A DNA stretch of 64,000 nt from Lineolata rhizophorae. Its lineage: Eukaryota; Ascomycota; Dothideomycetes; Lineolatales; Lineolataceae. Below are positions 21,901-32,247 of the stretch, in pieces. Position 1 is the first letter of the stretch; each line of letters opens with the position of its first letter. The position numbers and the translations under genes were made by a program. The notes under the pieces are model-generated. The model saw nothing but the letters and a program-made list of their open reading frames with translations, was not told the DNA's origin and did not search any database. The DNA is taken from NCBI GenBank assembly GCA_010093515.1, contig MU001679.1:597138-661137 (forward strand). The letters are read 5' to 3'.

Positions 21901-22759
21901 GGGAAGCGATGGATGTCGCAGCAGTCGAAAGACGGGTGTTCGAAGGGCCAGAGTTGGTTGAGGAAGAGGTCTCCCGCTTCTTGCTGTAGTCAGAAACGGA
22001 GGATGAGTGGGACAATTCCTTCGCGGGACTGCCGTGATCGTTGTCGGCAATTGTCTCTTCTTCATCCGCAAGCCTCTCTTGCTCCAGCCGCCGTTCCCGC
22101 TCCTTCTCCTCTCGCTTGAGCTTCTGGAATGTGGACAAGTTGACATCATCTTCGTACATTGCACGCCCCATGGCCTTTCCACTACTGCCGCTGGCCAAAC
22201 TTCTCGATGACCCATTGCCTCCCACGGGGATCTTGTACACCTTCTGACGGCCACCAAACAGAATATTTCCCTCTCCCGGCCGAGCGCGGCTCATTATGCT
22301 TCCACCATGGGACGAATCATCATCCGTACCATAGCCATCAGTTCCTGCGGAGCCGAACGAGTCCTGCCGATTGTTCGCGAATGGCGGGCGAATGGAGCTA
22401 TTGATCGACGAAACCTCTGCGATGTCCGAGAGACCGCCGGCATCGTATCCGAAATCAGCGAGTCGGGATTGGCGCTTCGGCTGAAGAACGCTGTCATCGC
22501 TCGCCTTGCCTAGTTTAGACAAGGGATCGTCTTGCTCTCGGAGCATGCTAAAGCGCGCGGAAAGGTTGGGCATGAGAAGGCTGGTGCGGAAGTTGTCCTC
22601 GTTAGGAAGAGCGCCAGAGAGGTCCAGTTCAGGTTTGCTCGGCTCAGGCTGGACCTTCTTCCATTTTCGGCCAAACATCCCACCAGATGGCGGCGGCGGA
22701 GGATGAGAAGGCGGTGCCTCCGCCTCCTTGGCCTTCCTTTTTGTGAGGAACCGATTCAT
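18944..22759 (-). CDS. Large conserved fungal protein, mostly disordered, function unknown
   Basis: A single open frame of 1271 residues from the ATG at 22759. An in-frame ATG at 22852 would add 31 residues, but MNRFLTKRK is the start I recall for related fungal proteins. I do not recognise a catalytic domain. A likely conserved N-terminal block includes LSGALPNEDNFRTSLLMPNL and ARFSMLREQDDPLSKLGKAS (about residues 47-86). The segment KVYKIPVG (about 173-180) is followed by a short charged coiled coil around VNLSTFQKLKREEKERERR (about 206-224). The remainder is Ser/Pro-rich, low in complexity and rich in RSRSRS-like and SP sites, as in phosphoregulated scaffold proteins. It is far too long to be chance in this base composition. 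Function is open; a cytoskeletal or polarity scaffold would be a guess. Confidence 0.85.
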   Translation of the reverse strand: MNRFLTKRKAKEAEAPPSHPPPPPSGGMFGRKWKKVQPEPSKPELDLSGALPNEDNFRTSLLMPNLSARFSMLREQDDPLSKLGKASDDSVLQPKRQSRLADFGYDAGGLSDIAEVSSINSSIRPPFANNRQDSFGSAGTDGYGTDDDSSHGGSIMSRARPGEGNILFGGRQKVYKIPVGGNGSSRSLASGSSGKAMGRAMYEDDVNLSTFQKLKREEKERERRLEQERLADEEETIADNDHGSPAKELSHSSSVSDYSKKRETSSSTNSGPSNTRLSTAATSIASQGANSVPSSSPATSTNPNPISPGIERSMTKARRLYEQGLDQQLHEQQSSAMNRLNSIQRQRTLNTKVGAPYQVKSATNLHDRFKESSPAASARSQVYATGTSGQSASQSSTSSPLHSVSQSPPLSPLPSDSDESNILSNAIAPGDRGKATAMGAFNKPKAFDEQQYLQRQMAMQQGRETPPLKKDMPAGSVKAVRDEIERKGAETAETANRNRSRSRSASRKPPAAFSVFRNAAAQLRTNQDSPTAESTPGQKTFFASGTDSDEDNSETPQPPKPARLFGDRRIPMPPPGSPPPMSEHPALRALDNRVDSSMNDAATHLELPIGVQAGVRKGSVETIAKPEHDSPTLGPDNGGLSGLIHQHLRQRSNVSSVYDDDNYGQESRDGTYSARPMISDTNTTRGNSQYSHSNPWDLEDFDGPGYGETDSPVSPLESDQGKHQNNFTSPSETERPKREAITQNVLADTAWEQELARQHSRDGSSTTQADREAFAQELDQRRKAIQESLRTKVESESRSGSPSPGKAGTLKPFAMLRTKSSRDSISRTPEPPIQGMQDLPPSKAIKMLGLGAPGANNSSPSLPIAGPAEKFYESEHWRSEEIIPPPKSSSRPPHGRTPLRNDIGARRPSETQSRPSNDSYGRENHSHKGRSPPDSSHNSIRNRSSSDLSSSRSRSRPRGYKDDLEKAMVEGTGSSAISYAELSAQTAHLNAASGASTPEIIPERMGMAQSRLRSNSKAAGSPGYFDSHSLRPINTNGPAPSPRLSPAVVSPAIMSPGHSPGLPTSPRPSPSMPSPATFSRPSPITPFSANTTPPISSSNTPVSSTFQPQTHPSQPPQNHSRIPTARKKSINKHDISEPTLISSTSNVDTIELPPGASLKNGIDEQPPPVPPINPRRRRFGFGRTENYDNSSPQVPTTVLESTFSDDDDKQARARSRLRKSSSEGRSLSSKARHQAVMSPNPPLPPQGFPDHMRPVNGGSPPRRPMAEGAMF

Positions 22760-25700
22760 TGCAGCCTTACACAAATTAGTGTCTTTCTTAGACTCTGGCT
22801 GGTTCCGGCGGCCTTCGCCGTCTGGCGAACTATGTCGGAAGAGCCGATGCATCAGGGATTAGAATTAAGAGGTAGAGATAGACATACAGAATGGGACGGA
22901 AATTATAAAAGGAATTGGGGAATGGGTGCCAAGACGCACGCAGAGGTGTGGGATGTTTCCACCTCTCTGCGTGTTTGGTGGGCACGACACCAGGAATGCA
23001 GATTCACTTTGGCGCCAGCGACAGCTTGCGCACACTGCAGCAGTCTGCACCACGGGATTGTTAGCACTGGCCTCAATGCGTCGCCGTTGAGAAGAGGGCC
23101 AAGATCTAAACGGTCGGCTGGAGAGATTCACGCCATTTAGGCTAAGGTAGGTACCAAACATACGTGGAAACGCGACCGGGGCGCGACCGGAAAATTAGAT
23201 CTTTTGTGAAGGTATTCACAGGTTCTGTTTCAAGAAGGAGCGACTGCCTGGAGCGACTTCCATAAGACCGCAGGCGGAGAATGGGGGGAAGGTGCAAGCT
23301 GGCTAGCACGAAGCAGAGGCAAGAACGAGAGTCGTTGCTCGACGAGGTAGCACGTCGCGGACCGGCCGAAAAAGAACGGACGCTGACCGAATGCAGCAGC
23401 GCGGACGGTGAAGAGAGAGGGACGTGGGGAGGAGATTTCGGTGGTGAGCGGCGGTGGGTCCGGGGAAAGGCGGGCTCAAGACGTCGATGCCGAGTTTGGG
23501 CGGAGAAGTGAACGACGAACGGGGTCTGGGGAGAAAGGAGGGACGTCGCGGTCTCGAGCTGCGATTTGGCGAAAGAGCGCTTGCGACGACGACCGCAGTA
23601 GCAACAAACCAGCGCGACGGGAACGCGAATTGGAAGATCTGTGGAGGAGACGCGGGTCAGACGAGGGCGAATTGGGATTCATACGCTGCACGTGAAGAAA
23701 ATCAAGTAAGAGAGCAGAGCGCCACAGGCCGTCCCGGTCCTCGGGCGTTCATTTCGGAAACAGTGCGAGGCAGGCGGAAGGGAGTTGACGAACCAGAGGC
23801 GCCGGCGGGGCTAATTTCCCGCACGGCACGCCCGTTGGAGAGGAAGCCCGGTTGCGGGATGGCAGAGGGCCTGGGGGCTTCCCGGGGACTCGCCAGAGAC
23901 GAAAAGATCAGCTCGCCTTGCCGCCTGCGCGGGATCTCTTGGCCAGGGGGCTGCGGGTGGTCCACGAGAGACGATATCGTGGGCGTGCAGCCCAGGCGCA
24001 GGCCGGCGGTTTCGAACGCGATGCGGGCAACTCCCCGGCCTAGCAGCCGCGCGCAGTGGCAGGGACGAGAACAGGGGTTTTCGGGCGCACGCCGGGCGAA
24101 CCGTGCCTTTCTTCCTACGCTCGGTTCATCTCTTCTATTTTTTTTTTCTTTCCAGCAAAAGAGCAAAACTCGGCCCCCGAGAGCCAGCACACGCAGCTCC
24201 TGAATATGCGGGTGCCGGCACGAGAAACTAGGTACGTTGTTGCAAGAGTGGACCTAGGGGAGTTGAGGCTCGTCGCGGGAGAACGGGAAGAGTGATGCCG
24301 CGAGTCGGCCCGCAGGCTGTGATGGGCTGGCAGCGGGACCAAGGACCCGGAGGGACGGACAATGGCTGGAAGGCGCTCATCCACTGGCGGGCGTGCACAC
24401 ACGGGCTTCGGGCCTGGGAAAAGGAGACGATCCCATTCGGCGACCCCTGAGAGCATTGAGGGAAAGGCAGTTGGGCATGTTCGTGCTACGTAGGCCCAAG
24501 TTCCCTGCACCGCGCACAACAAGCAAATTCGCAGTCTGACTCGGCCGTGTCGGCCTCCTCCCGAGCAGCGTTGCACACGAGCACAGGCACCTGCAGCGGC
24601 CAGCGTCATCACACGTCGGAAAAGCATTTCATCGCCTCGAACACATCGATGATCGGCCGGTGTCTCTGCCCCTCGCGGCAAGCACGGCACGCTCCACCAG
24701 GCACCCACAGGTATGTACTACGTGGTATGTATGTACAGCACAACGCCGCTGGCAACGGCGTTGGAGGCGGCCGGGCGGCCTTCCAGAATGCCTACTTAAT
24801 GTCAGGAGGTGGTGGCCGCGCGCAGGGCCGGGCGGTTCGAGGGCCGGACGACGGTGCTGGTGGGCCCGAGAGGCGCCAGGGGCCGGTGCTAGCGCATCCG
24901 CCCTGCATCCCCCCGACACGCGGGCCAGCGCCCGGCCGTCGCAAGCGCGCCAATGACGGCGCTGCTCCCGCGCCCGCTGCACGACCGCTGCGGAGCGATC
25001 ACCCCCATTTCCTCTGCCATGGGTCCGCCGGTGCGCCTGATTGGGACGGTGCCTGGCAGGGCTCCCGCCGGTACCTGGCCAGCCCCTGCCCTCTCTGGCG
25101 CTAGCGTGCGAGCCCACGATGCCCCGGCGCCCCGACGGGCCAGAGAGGCCGTCGCGACGCCGCTGCTGCTGCTGCTTGCTTCGCCCCTCTTCCTGGCTAC
25201 TGCAGGTGCTGCCGATGGTGGTCACCGACGATGGAGAGCCTCTTTCTTTTTGGTGCCTTCCTGCGGACTCCGTTTTGCTGACGCGACTCAGCATGCGGCG
25301 CACTCCGACTTCCTCTCCGTTTGCTAGCGGGGGCCACTGCACGTTGGCGCCGTTTGTAAATGAATTAATCGATAAGTCCGAAAGTGCGCGCCCATCAAAC
25401 GGTGACGGCCCGTTAGGGTTAGCTAAACCTTCTTTACCACACGCTACGGCTCTCTGCTCCGAACCAGCAGCCATGCTTCGCGCGAGAAGTTATTCCACCC
25501 ACGACCTACATATCAAAAAGAGCCTTCTTAAGCCCTACCCGGCCAGGATAAATGGGTATCACAGTGTGTCGTGCAAGGGCTGGGAATCAGCCTTTCGCCT
25601 CGCTTCCTCACTGCTCAGGGGTACGTACCGTCACCCCCGTATTATTGCTAATTCGGGTAGCTCCGAGCCAATGCTTCGGGGCGACGAAAAAGCAACCCAA

Positions 25701-27671
25701 GCCAGAAAAAGTAGACATCTGATACGCGACCACTGTCGTCGCAGAGTGCCTTACGGAGACCTAAAACAGACTGGAGTGCCCTAAGACATACGGGCGATCA
25801 GTGCCGCTTACAGTAAACTTTCGAGAAGAGAGAGGGAACACAGCCATGGTCCGCTCCCCGAAGTAGCCGTGCCGAGAAACCAACCACTTTCAAGCGTGTT
25901 TCGCATCCGCATACGGTAAAGACGAGAAACAACCAAGCACAGGTTGCAGTAGAGATCGCCGTTGTTTTAGACATTCAAATTTATTGACTACCAGTGCCCG
26001 ACAACGTCATCACATAGGAACTTGGGAACTGGAATAGATCCCAACCACTTGCGCGCCGGACGAGAGGGTCTCTGGTCCCAAGCCATCCCATTACGGAGCA
26101 CCTACGTAGTATGGATGTATTACTGAAGGTTCCCTCGGGCCCTCCGCCTCGTCCGATCTTCCCACGTTGCTCCCCGGGTTGAACCTCGGAAGCACCCTCG
26201 TTGCGCAGATCAAGGGATGCATGTCGCCTTTACCTTTGGGGCCCAGGCCCAATTTAGTTGCACGGCTAAGGAACCAACCTAGACCCAGTACCATATCGCG
26301 ATGTGTGCGCAACAACTGCCGCATGTGTGCTTTTGGCAGCCAATCAAATACCGAGCCTGTTATAGGGCGCGCCTCTAATTTCACGCGCGCATGAAGCTTT
26401 CTCGCACAACAAATTTGCCTCCGGTGTACAGAATATGAGGTACGGAACAATCTGGGAGCTGGATTCCCGCTGAAATCTGGACATCCGTGGGGTTGCTTTG
26501 TACAACCATTGCTTTTTAATCCTGCGGCGCTGCTGAGGTTTGAGGTGACCCGTCCGCTCTGGTCTGGCTGTCTGGTCTCGGTAGCGGTCCGCAGTCGGGC
26601 GGCAGCTTCCATTGTTCTCGTGGCGCGCGGCGTCCTGTAGGCGGCACCTCCATAATTTCTCTGTCCCGCTCCCCAACCCGACGCCCCGCAGACCCGTGAA
26701 CCCCGTCGGCTTAACGCGTCCACAACGCGTTCATTATGCGCCAGTTTCGGGACGCGCCCACAGCACACGCGCTTGGGCGGCCTTGACGCGCCGCGCGTGC
26801 GATCGTCATCGAGTTCCCCAGCAGCCCTAATGCAGGTACAACGCAGGTACGTACTTACGCACTCGAGTACGAGGTTCCTCTTTAGTATAACTTTCCCACA
26901 TCATACGAGCGCAGAGAGGCCTAGGTCGCCCAACGTGCTCCGTATGCCCGAGAGGGTATAGCAGTGGAGATCCGGGGTAGCGGTCATCCCAGCGGTTGGT
27001 GGGAATGCGCATGGAGGAAGTTGTGGGAGTGCCCAGCGTCGAGCATTGATCGACCGGGGCCAGCCGAGATGCCCCCCGGAGGCGAACCAGCTAGGACGCG
27101 AAAGGATCTTTCGCATATGCAAGAGGTACCAAAATTTTCTCGAAAGTGGGGCGCTTTCCCAGACCGACCGGGGACGCCATCATTCCTCATGCTCACTCAC
27201 TCGGTTCTTGGAACGACGTGGCTGGAGTGCCCGGGCTGAACTTTGGATTGGATGGATCAGACCGGCGGGCTCAATGTCCTCAATAGAGGAATGACGTGAC
27301 CGCTAGAGATCCTACAGAAAAAGCACGACCTGGGGCCGGGTCAGATTTCATGGTCATAGATGAACTACTCCGCAAGACGGGAATCGAATGCGGGTGGCAA
27401 TCGTGGGGGCAGTCTTGCGACCCTGCTGCAAGGATTGATTGGTTTCCGGACGCCCTCTAATTTTATACGCGGGCCGAATTACTTCTATTTCAGATCAACG
27501 ACCTTAGCCAATCTACCTAAGAGCTCAAAAAGCATGAAGACACCGTGCATGTAATAGTGGCTTCCAGAACAAAAGCAATTTATTTCGTAAGAAACTGTAG
27601 AACGCCGGTAGCTGAACGCAAAGCGCTGTACGATGATTGGACACAGTCGGAGATCAAACACTTATAGACCA
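22760..27671. other. 4.9 kb gene-poor, largely GC-rich region
   Basis: Between the disordered-protein start and the glucosidase II beta stop I find no gene I can support. The left 300-400 bp should be the promoter of the 1271-residue protein. From about 23.2 to 25.3 kb the DNA is GC-rich with long overlapping frames on both strands (23454-24203 plus, 23702-24190 minus, 24629-25474 minus, 25041-25784 plus). All are Arg/Gly/Ala/Pro-rich without motifs, as GC-rich noise gives. An inverted repeat CGCAAGAC/GTCTTGCG lies at 27371-27378 and 27412-27419. A TACGTAGTA copy lies at 26103-26111. Confidence 0.45.
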
Positions 27672-29512
27672 CTAAAGCTCGTCCTTACTCCGGTCCAGAT
27701 TCCCTTTGGGATCCGACCCGCATACGGCGGGCGTGCCGACCTCCATCCTATACACGCATTTCTCCTCCTCGGTAATTTTCCAAATCTCATCCTTCTCCGC
27801 GCAAGCCAGGATGACTGTTGTGCTTCGGTTTGGCCCGTTCCAGCAGTGCTGCCCGTTCTCCATCTTGAGAGCGTAACGTTTCCCGCTGCCGAGACCTCTT
27901 CCGTCGGCAGGCAGATCTTCGTCCACAGTGACGGTCTCAATCCTTGCGAACTTGCCCATGTTTGTCTGCGCGCCGCCCTTCTTAGGCTTCTGAGTTGCCT
28001 TCTCCATCCAGCAGAGCTCGTAGGTGTACTCTCCGGAGTCCTGGGAGAGACACTGGCCTTTGATGGCACGAAACACACCGTCTGGACCATAGTCTTTGTC
28101 CAAATCTTCTTGGTGCCCCTTAAGTTCCTTACGAATCTTTTCAAGGTCTTTCTCGGCTGCTTTGAGCTGGGTCTTCGCATCTTTTACAGCCTGAGATTCA
28201 CCAGCGCCGGAGCTGTTGTCGGCTAGAATACCATTTTCCATGAGCATAAGACGAAGGTCGCGAAGCTTTTGGTCTACCCATTGACGTATGGGGGCTGGGA
28301 GGTAGTTTTCAATCTGGTACACTGCCGAGAGTTAGAATAAATAGGACGGCAAGTAGAATAACATCTCGACTCACAAACGTCGATGTCATCTTCAGAAGAA
28401 GTTTCTTCCCATTCCGCCCATTTGATTCCATTTTCTTCATCAGACTTGAGCATTTCCGCCAAGTCGCGATCGTGAGCAGCATCTTCAGCCGGACCTTTCT
28501 CTCGTGCAGCGTAATCTTCCCAGCTTCTCACGGCCCTCTTGACACCTTCATCATTGAAGTTGGGGTTGTACTCCTCCTTGAACTTGGACAGAACGTCCTC
28601 TAATTCCTTGACTCGTTCCTTCCACAAATCGCGCTCCCCGCGGACCCGCTGCAAATTGTCCTTCAGCTCGCCCATGCGCTCCTTTGCCAGCCCAGCCAAT
28701 ACGGACCATTTCCCACCCTTTTTCTCACCGGGCGACCTGACCATCTTGCCCCTTTCCCGCCGTTCCGTCTCCCTCAACTCCTTCTCCAAGCTAGACACGC
28801 TCATTTCCGCGCCCTCGATCTGCGTTTTCAACGTCTCAATCCGATCCTCAACTTCCTTCTTAACGCGGCCGGCCTCGTCAACCAACTCCTTCCGCTTCTG
28901 CCTCGCCGCGCCCAGCGCCTTCTGCCGCAGCTCGTCCTGGCGCCGCCATTCCTTGCCAATCTCACCGCAGCGGTCTGGGCACTTAATGCCGCCGACGCCG
29001 CCCCACTCGTCGCTGCCGTCACAGCACGCCTCGTAGTCGCACACGCCGTCGTTGACCGCCGTGAAGGGCACGTAGCCCGGCCGATGGCCCTTGTTCTTGC
29101 AGTAGAAACCCGGTAGGGCTGCTGTCGCGTTCACGCCATCGGTCCCGGTTCCGTAGGGCGTTGCTGGCGATAGCCGTGAGATGTGGCCGCAGGCGGCGGT
29201 GCCGGGCTCGTCGGAGCCGTCAGGGCAGTCGCAGTAGTCGTCGTTTATACGGGAGGCGTCGATTTGGATGGAGGGGTTGAATATGCAAGGGAAGGGCTCG
29301 GGGGAAGATTTGTAGAATTTCGCAACTGTGATTATGGGTAACCATGGAGAGCTCTGGAGTCAGCGACAGCTACGGAGCTGAACTTTGATGTTAATTGATA
29401 AGCACATACATTCGGGACCGATTCCTCGGGGCCTGGCAGAGTCCGAAGCTGCAATTGCTAGCGGCACGCTCGAGCCGAGGACGAGGAGCGCATCCAATGC
29501 TAATCTCCTCAT
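27672..29512 (-). CDS. Glucosidase II beta subunit (PRKCSH-like)
   Basis: Non-catalytic subunit of ER glucosidase II. It binds mannose residues on N-glycans and retains the alpha subunit in the ER, so glucose is trimmed during glycoprotein folding. Three exons (29410-29512, 28375-29325, 27672-28321) close in phase and give 567 residues. A signal peptide covers about residues 1-22. The junction GPEFAKFYK matches the family start. LDL-receptor-A-like cysteine repeats follow (CDCPDGSDEPGTAAC and YEACCDGSDEWG). A long Glu/Lys/Arg coiled coil comes next, then a C-terminal MRH domain with YELCWMEKA, NGQHCWNGPNR and paired cysteines. The protein ends in KDEL, an ER retrieval signal. It is divergent from the disordered-protein gene at 30337. 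Confidence 0.97.
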
Positions 29513-30336
29513 TGTTGTTGGGTGGTGGGTTAGGCGATTCCGACGCCAGAGTGTCACTAAGTAGAGCTGCTGACGGCTAAAAGGACGAATCGCCGGGGTG
29601 TTTGCGCTGCATGCAAACTGCGCTTTTGGTCTTATTAGGCGGCTGTAACGGTAATATTCGAGCCGACTCGACGCAGCACCGAGACCTCTTCAACAGCGAG
29701 AACGAAAGCTCGAGAGCACGGTCTTGATGAACCAGTCATCCTTTAATTGGACGGTCCCTTTTTTTTTTTCTTCTTTGCGCATTTTACCACGATAATGGGC
29801 TAGCACATTGACAATTCTAGTGGACATAGGCATTCGTCACTACCACGTAGACCTAGCTTTGCGGCTACCAAGGTAGTACTTTTCAGATAAGTAACTTGAG
29901 ATAATGCCTACGGTGATGCCACCAAATACCTATTTTCTATTATAGAGATTCAAATTGAATCACTGTCTACTTGTAAAAGTAATGGTAAGTCCCGGCTGAT
30001 CAGGTCCTTTCCTGGACGAATAGTCCAAGACGCGGTGCGAGGCAATATAGCGCCTTGACCACTACAGATATGGGTAGGAACTTAGGTAGGCATTAGGTCC
30101 TTCCAATTGCAAGGACCACACAGAGCAGTACGTAGTAGGAAGCTACTCTCTGCTAATCAATTGACTAGACAACGGTAAACAGATTGACGCATACCTCCAC
30201 AGATGTTTCTTTCATTGTCTCCTACAACATTCTTTGGCATTCCGACAAAATTAGCCCTCCGCTCTTTGTCTTTTGTTACTCCTCCTGTCCCCACCTTCTG
30301 TGAAGTCCCTATCCGAAAGGACTTCGCCCTCGCCTG
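29513..30336. promoter_or_regulatory. Divergent intergenic region
   Basis: This 824-bp region lies between glucosidase II beta (-) and the Ser/Pro-rich gene (+). It holds a T run near 29759-29770, an AT-rich part around 29890-29990, several TTAGGTAGG-like words (near 30070-30090) and one TACGTAGTA copy at 30129-30137. No ORF of interest. Confidence 0.5.
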
Positions 30337-32247
30337 ATGGGCATCTCGTCTTCTAGCCCCAAACCAACGCCCCCGCTATCCTCTATGCCATCACCACGTC
30401 CCGGATCACGTAGCCCTAAACCAGAGGGCCCTAAACCAGAGGGCCTTGGGCCATCTAGCCCGCACCTCCGTACTCCCGACTCACATGGCCCGACTTCTCC
30501 ATTAATCGACTTTCAGTACCCTCATCGACTCATGGTGCCTAAGCGACCGATCCTAAAGCGCGGCTCAGGTAGTTGGGGAAGCGAGTCAAGCACTTCTCCC
30601 GAGCGACTAAGCGGACGTTCAACACTGCCTCCTCCTATCGGTTTGCCACGACCGGCTTCTTCGACGGGGATAAACAGGACCGTCTCATGGGACATTCCTA
30701 AGCGGGAATCCTGGACGTCGAAGTCGGACAGCGAGTTAAACGAGCTCCAAGGACGTACCCCTGAGTTTGTGTCGCAAAAACACGAGGATACTGCTACTAA
30801 GGATGTTCCACGGCTGATCGTCCCGACCGACGGCGAATCACCAACTTCTTCTAGTTCGAGGTCAGCTTTAGAAATAGCTACCGCGAACATGGCGTCCGTA
30901 TCCAAGGACACTAACACTAGTGCTCGCGCACAACATGAGCCTATGTTCACAGTGCATCATTTCTCACCAAGCGTACCGTTACCGAGTCCAGCGGAGTTCT
31001 CTGAAGCCCACGCTTTGTCGGAAGGCAGTATACAGCACAATAGCCCAGATCATGCAGGTGCCAAAATGCCGATGGCGCCTTTGGGGTTGTGGAATTCTAG
31101 AGGCCCCCTTAGATATGCCTCAGAAAACGGTCGTCAACCTCCGAGAGTTCGTTTGAGCCTCGACAAAGGCGTGCGAAAGAGTAGTTTGGCAGAACCAGCC
31201 ACGACGCGGAGCGACGTTCGAGTCGTCTCACTCACTCCGGGACTGCATGACATTAGCGTCGGCAGCGGCGCCACCGAGGTTGCACAGGCTCGGCCTCCAA
31301 AGCTTTCAATCGTTCAGCTCATCGAATCCGAAAATAGTGCCTATGAGATCCTCTGGGAAGGCACGGAAAGTGGTTCATCGGCCGGTTCCGGCCGAGAGAG
31401 TACATCGTGGTGCGGCTGCGAGAACGGAAATCATGAATGCTTCATGTTGTCCAATCCCTTGGCACAGCGTCCCCATGGCCTAGAAGCCATAAACGCCAAA
31501 CTCTCAGAGTGGTCCTGGGAAAATCAGCAAGAGCCAGTACGAAGAGAGCCTCAATTTGGACATGGCCGCCCTGACGAGGACGTGCAGCACCATCACCACG
31601 ACTTGCCTAAATTCAGTACTGCTACTAAAGATGGCCGCCTGATTTACAGCAACAATGACCCTATATTGATTGCTCCAGCCAATACCCAACAACACTCAGC
31701 TATTAACACTAAAGAGCACTCTCGTCAGACCAGCCAGCATGTCTCATTCGGGCCTACCCGTGAAAATAGTCCCCCAGCAAGTCTAGTGGGAACCTCGTCT
31801 AATGATCCTTCCGATCAGGCCAGAGAGGCCGAAGACGCACTAGGCGAACTTCGGCGACCTTCCCGTGGAAAGAACAAAGTTTCCGACCCTAGTGACCACA
31901 GAGGAGAGCGTTTCGGCACCGCCATAGGTGCAAGTTCTGGTAGACGACGCATGTCCCGCGCTCCTTCCAACACTGCTAGTGATGCATGGTCCTTCCTCGG
32001 GCATCGAGATTCGCTGGCGCTCGCTCACGAGCGCATCATGAAGGTGAACAATGAACACCAGCCTATCATCACGCCGCGGAAAGACTCGGTCAGCATAGCG
32101 AAGTCGAAGAAGATGAAAAAGACACACCCTCGAAAGAAGTCATCAACTCGGCGTAGTGATGCGGCGAAGACATTCAAGCTTCAGGGTTCTATGAAAAATT
32201 CCAGTAAGACGACAGCCAGCCAGGATGAGTCATTGTCTAGTACCTAA
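30337..32247 (+). CDS. Ser/Pro-rich, predicted disordered protein, unknown function
   Basis: A single 636-codon frame beginning MGISSSSPKP. I do not recognise a family. The N-terminus is rich in Ser and Pro with a direct repeat GPKPEGPKPEG (about residues 30-40) and many SP or TP sites. A more ordered-looking stretch follows, with SIVQLIESENSAYEILWEG (from about residue 324) and WCGCENGNHECFML (from about residue 354). A QHHHHD run comes later. The C-terminus is strongly basic (KSKKMKKTHPRKKSS) and could be a nuclear localisation signal. Codon use and length argue for a real gene, and no splice site is needed. A second methionine at residue 17 is an alternative start. A nuclear or scaffold role is only a guess. 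Confidence 0.7.
   Translation: MGISSSSPKPTPPLSSMPSPRPGSRSPKPEGPKPEGLGPSSPHLRTPDSHGPTSPLIDFQYPHRLMVPKRPILKRGSGSWGSESSTSPERLSGRSTLPPPIGLPRPASSTGINRTVSWDIPKRESWTSKSDSELNELQGRTPEFVSQKHEDTATKDVPRLIVPTDGESPTSSSSRSALEIATANMASVSKDTNTSARAQHEPMFTVHHFSPSVPLPSPAEFSEAHALSEGSIQHNSPDHAGAKMPMAPLGLWNSRGPLRYASENGRQPPRVRLSLDKGVRKSSLAEPATTRSDVRVVSLTPGLHDISVGSGATEVAQARPPKLSIVQLIESENSAYEILWEGTESGSSAGSGRESTSWCGCENGNHECFMLSNPLAQRPHGLEAINAKLSEWSWENQQEPVRREPQFGHGRPDEDVQHHHHDLPKFSTATKDGRLIYSNNDPILIAPANTQQHSAINTKEHSRQTSQHVSFGPTRENSPPASLVGTSSNDPSDQAREAEDALGELRRPSRGKNKVSDPSDHRGERFGTAIGASSGRRRMSRAPSNTASDAWSFLGHRDSLALAHERIMKVNNEHQPIITPRKDSVSIAKSKKMKKTHPRKKSSTRRSDAAKTFKLQGSMKNSSKTTASQDESLSST

Noticed and set aside
23454-24203. 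Plus-strand frame of 249 codons
   Set aside because: GC-rich noise with an antisense frame of 162 codons in the same DNA; no recognisable domain.
25413-25423. TTAGGGTTAG telomere-like word
   Set aside because: A single partial repeat inside ordinary DNA, not a telomeric array.
24629-25474. Minus-strand frame of 281 codons
   Set aside because: Low-information, Arg/Gly/Ser/His-rich product overlapped by equally long plus-strand frames; no family feature or splice support.
26091-26768. Minus-strand frame of 225 codons
   Set aside because: No motif, odd composition and no matching promoter or intron signs; not supported.
28539-29036. 165-codon plus-strand frame over glucosidase II beta
   Set aside because: Antisense shadow of the coiled-coil coding region.
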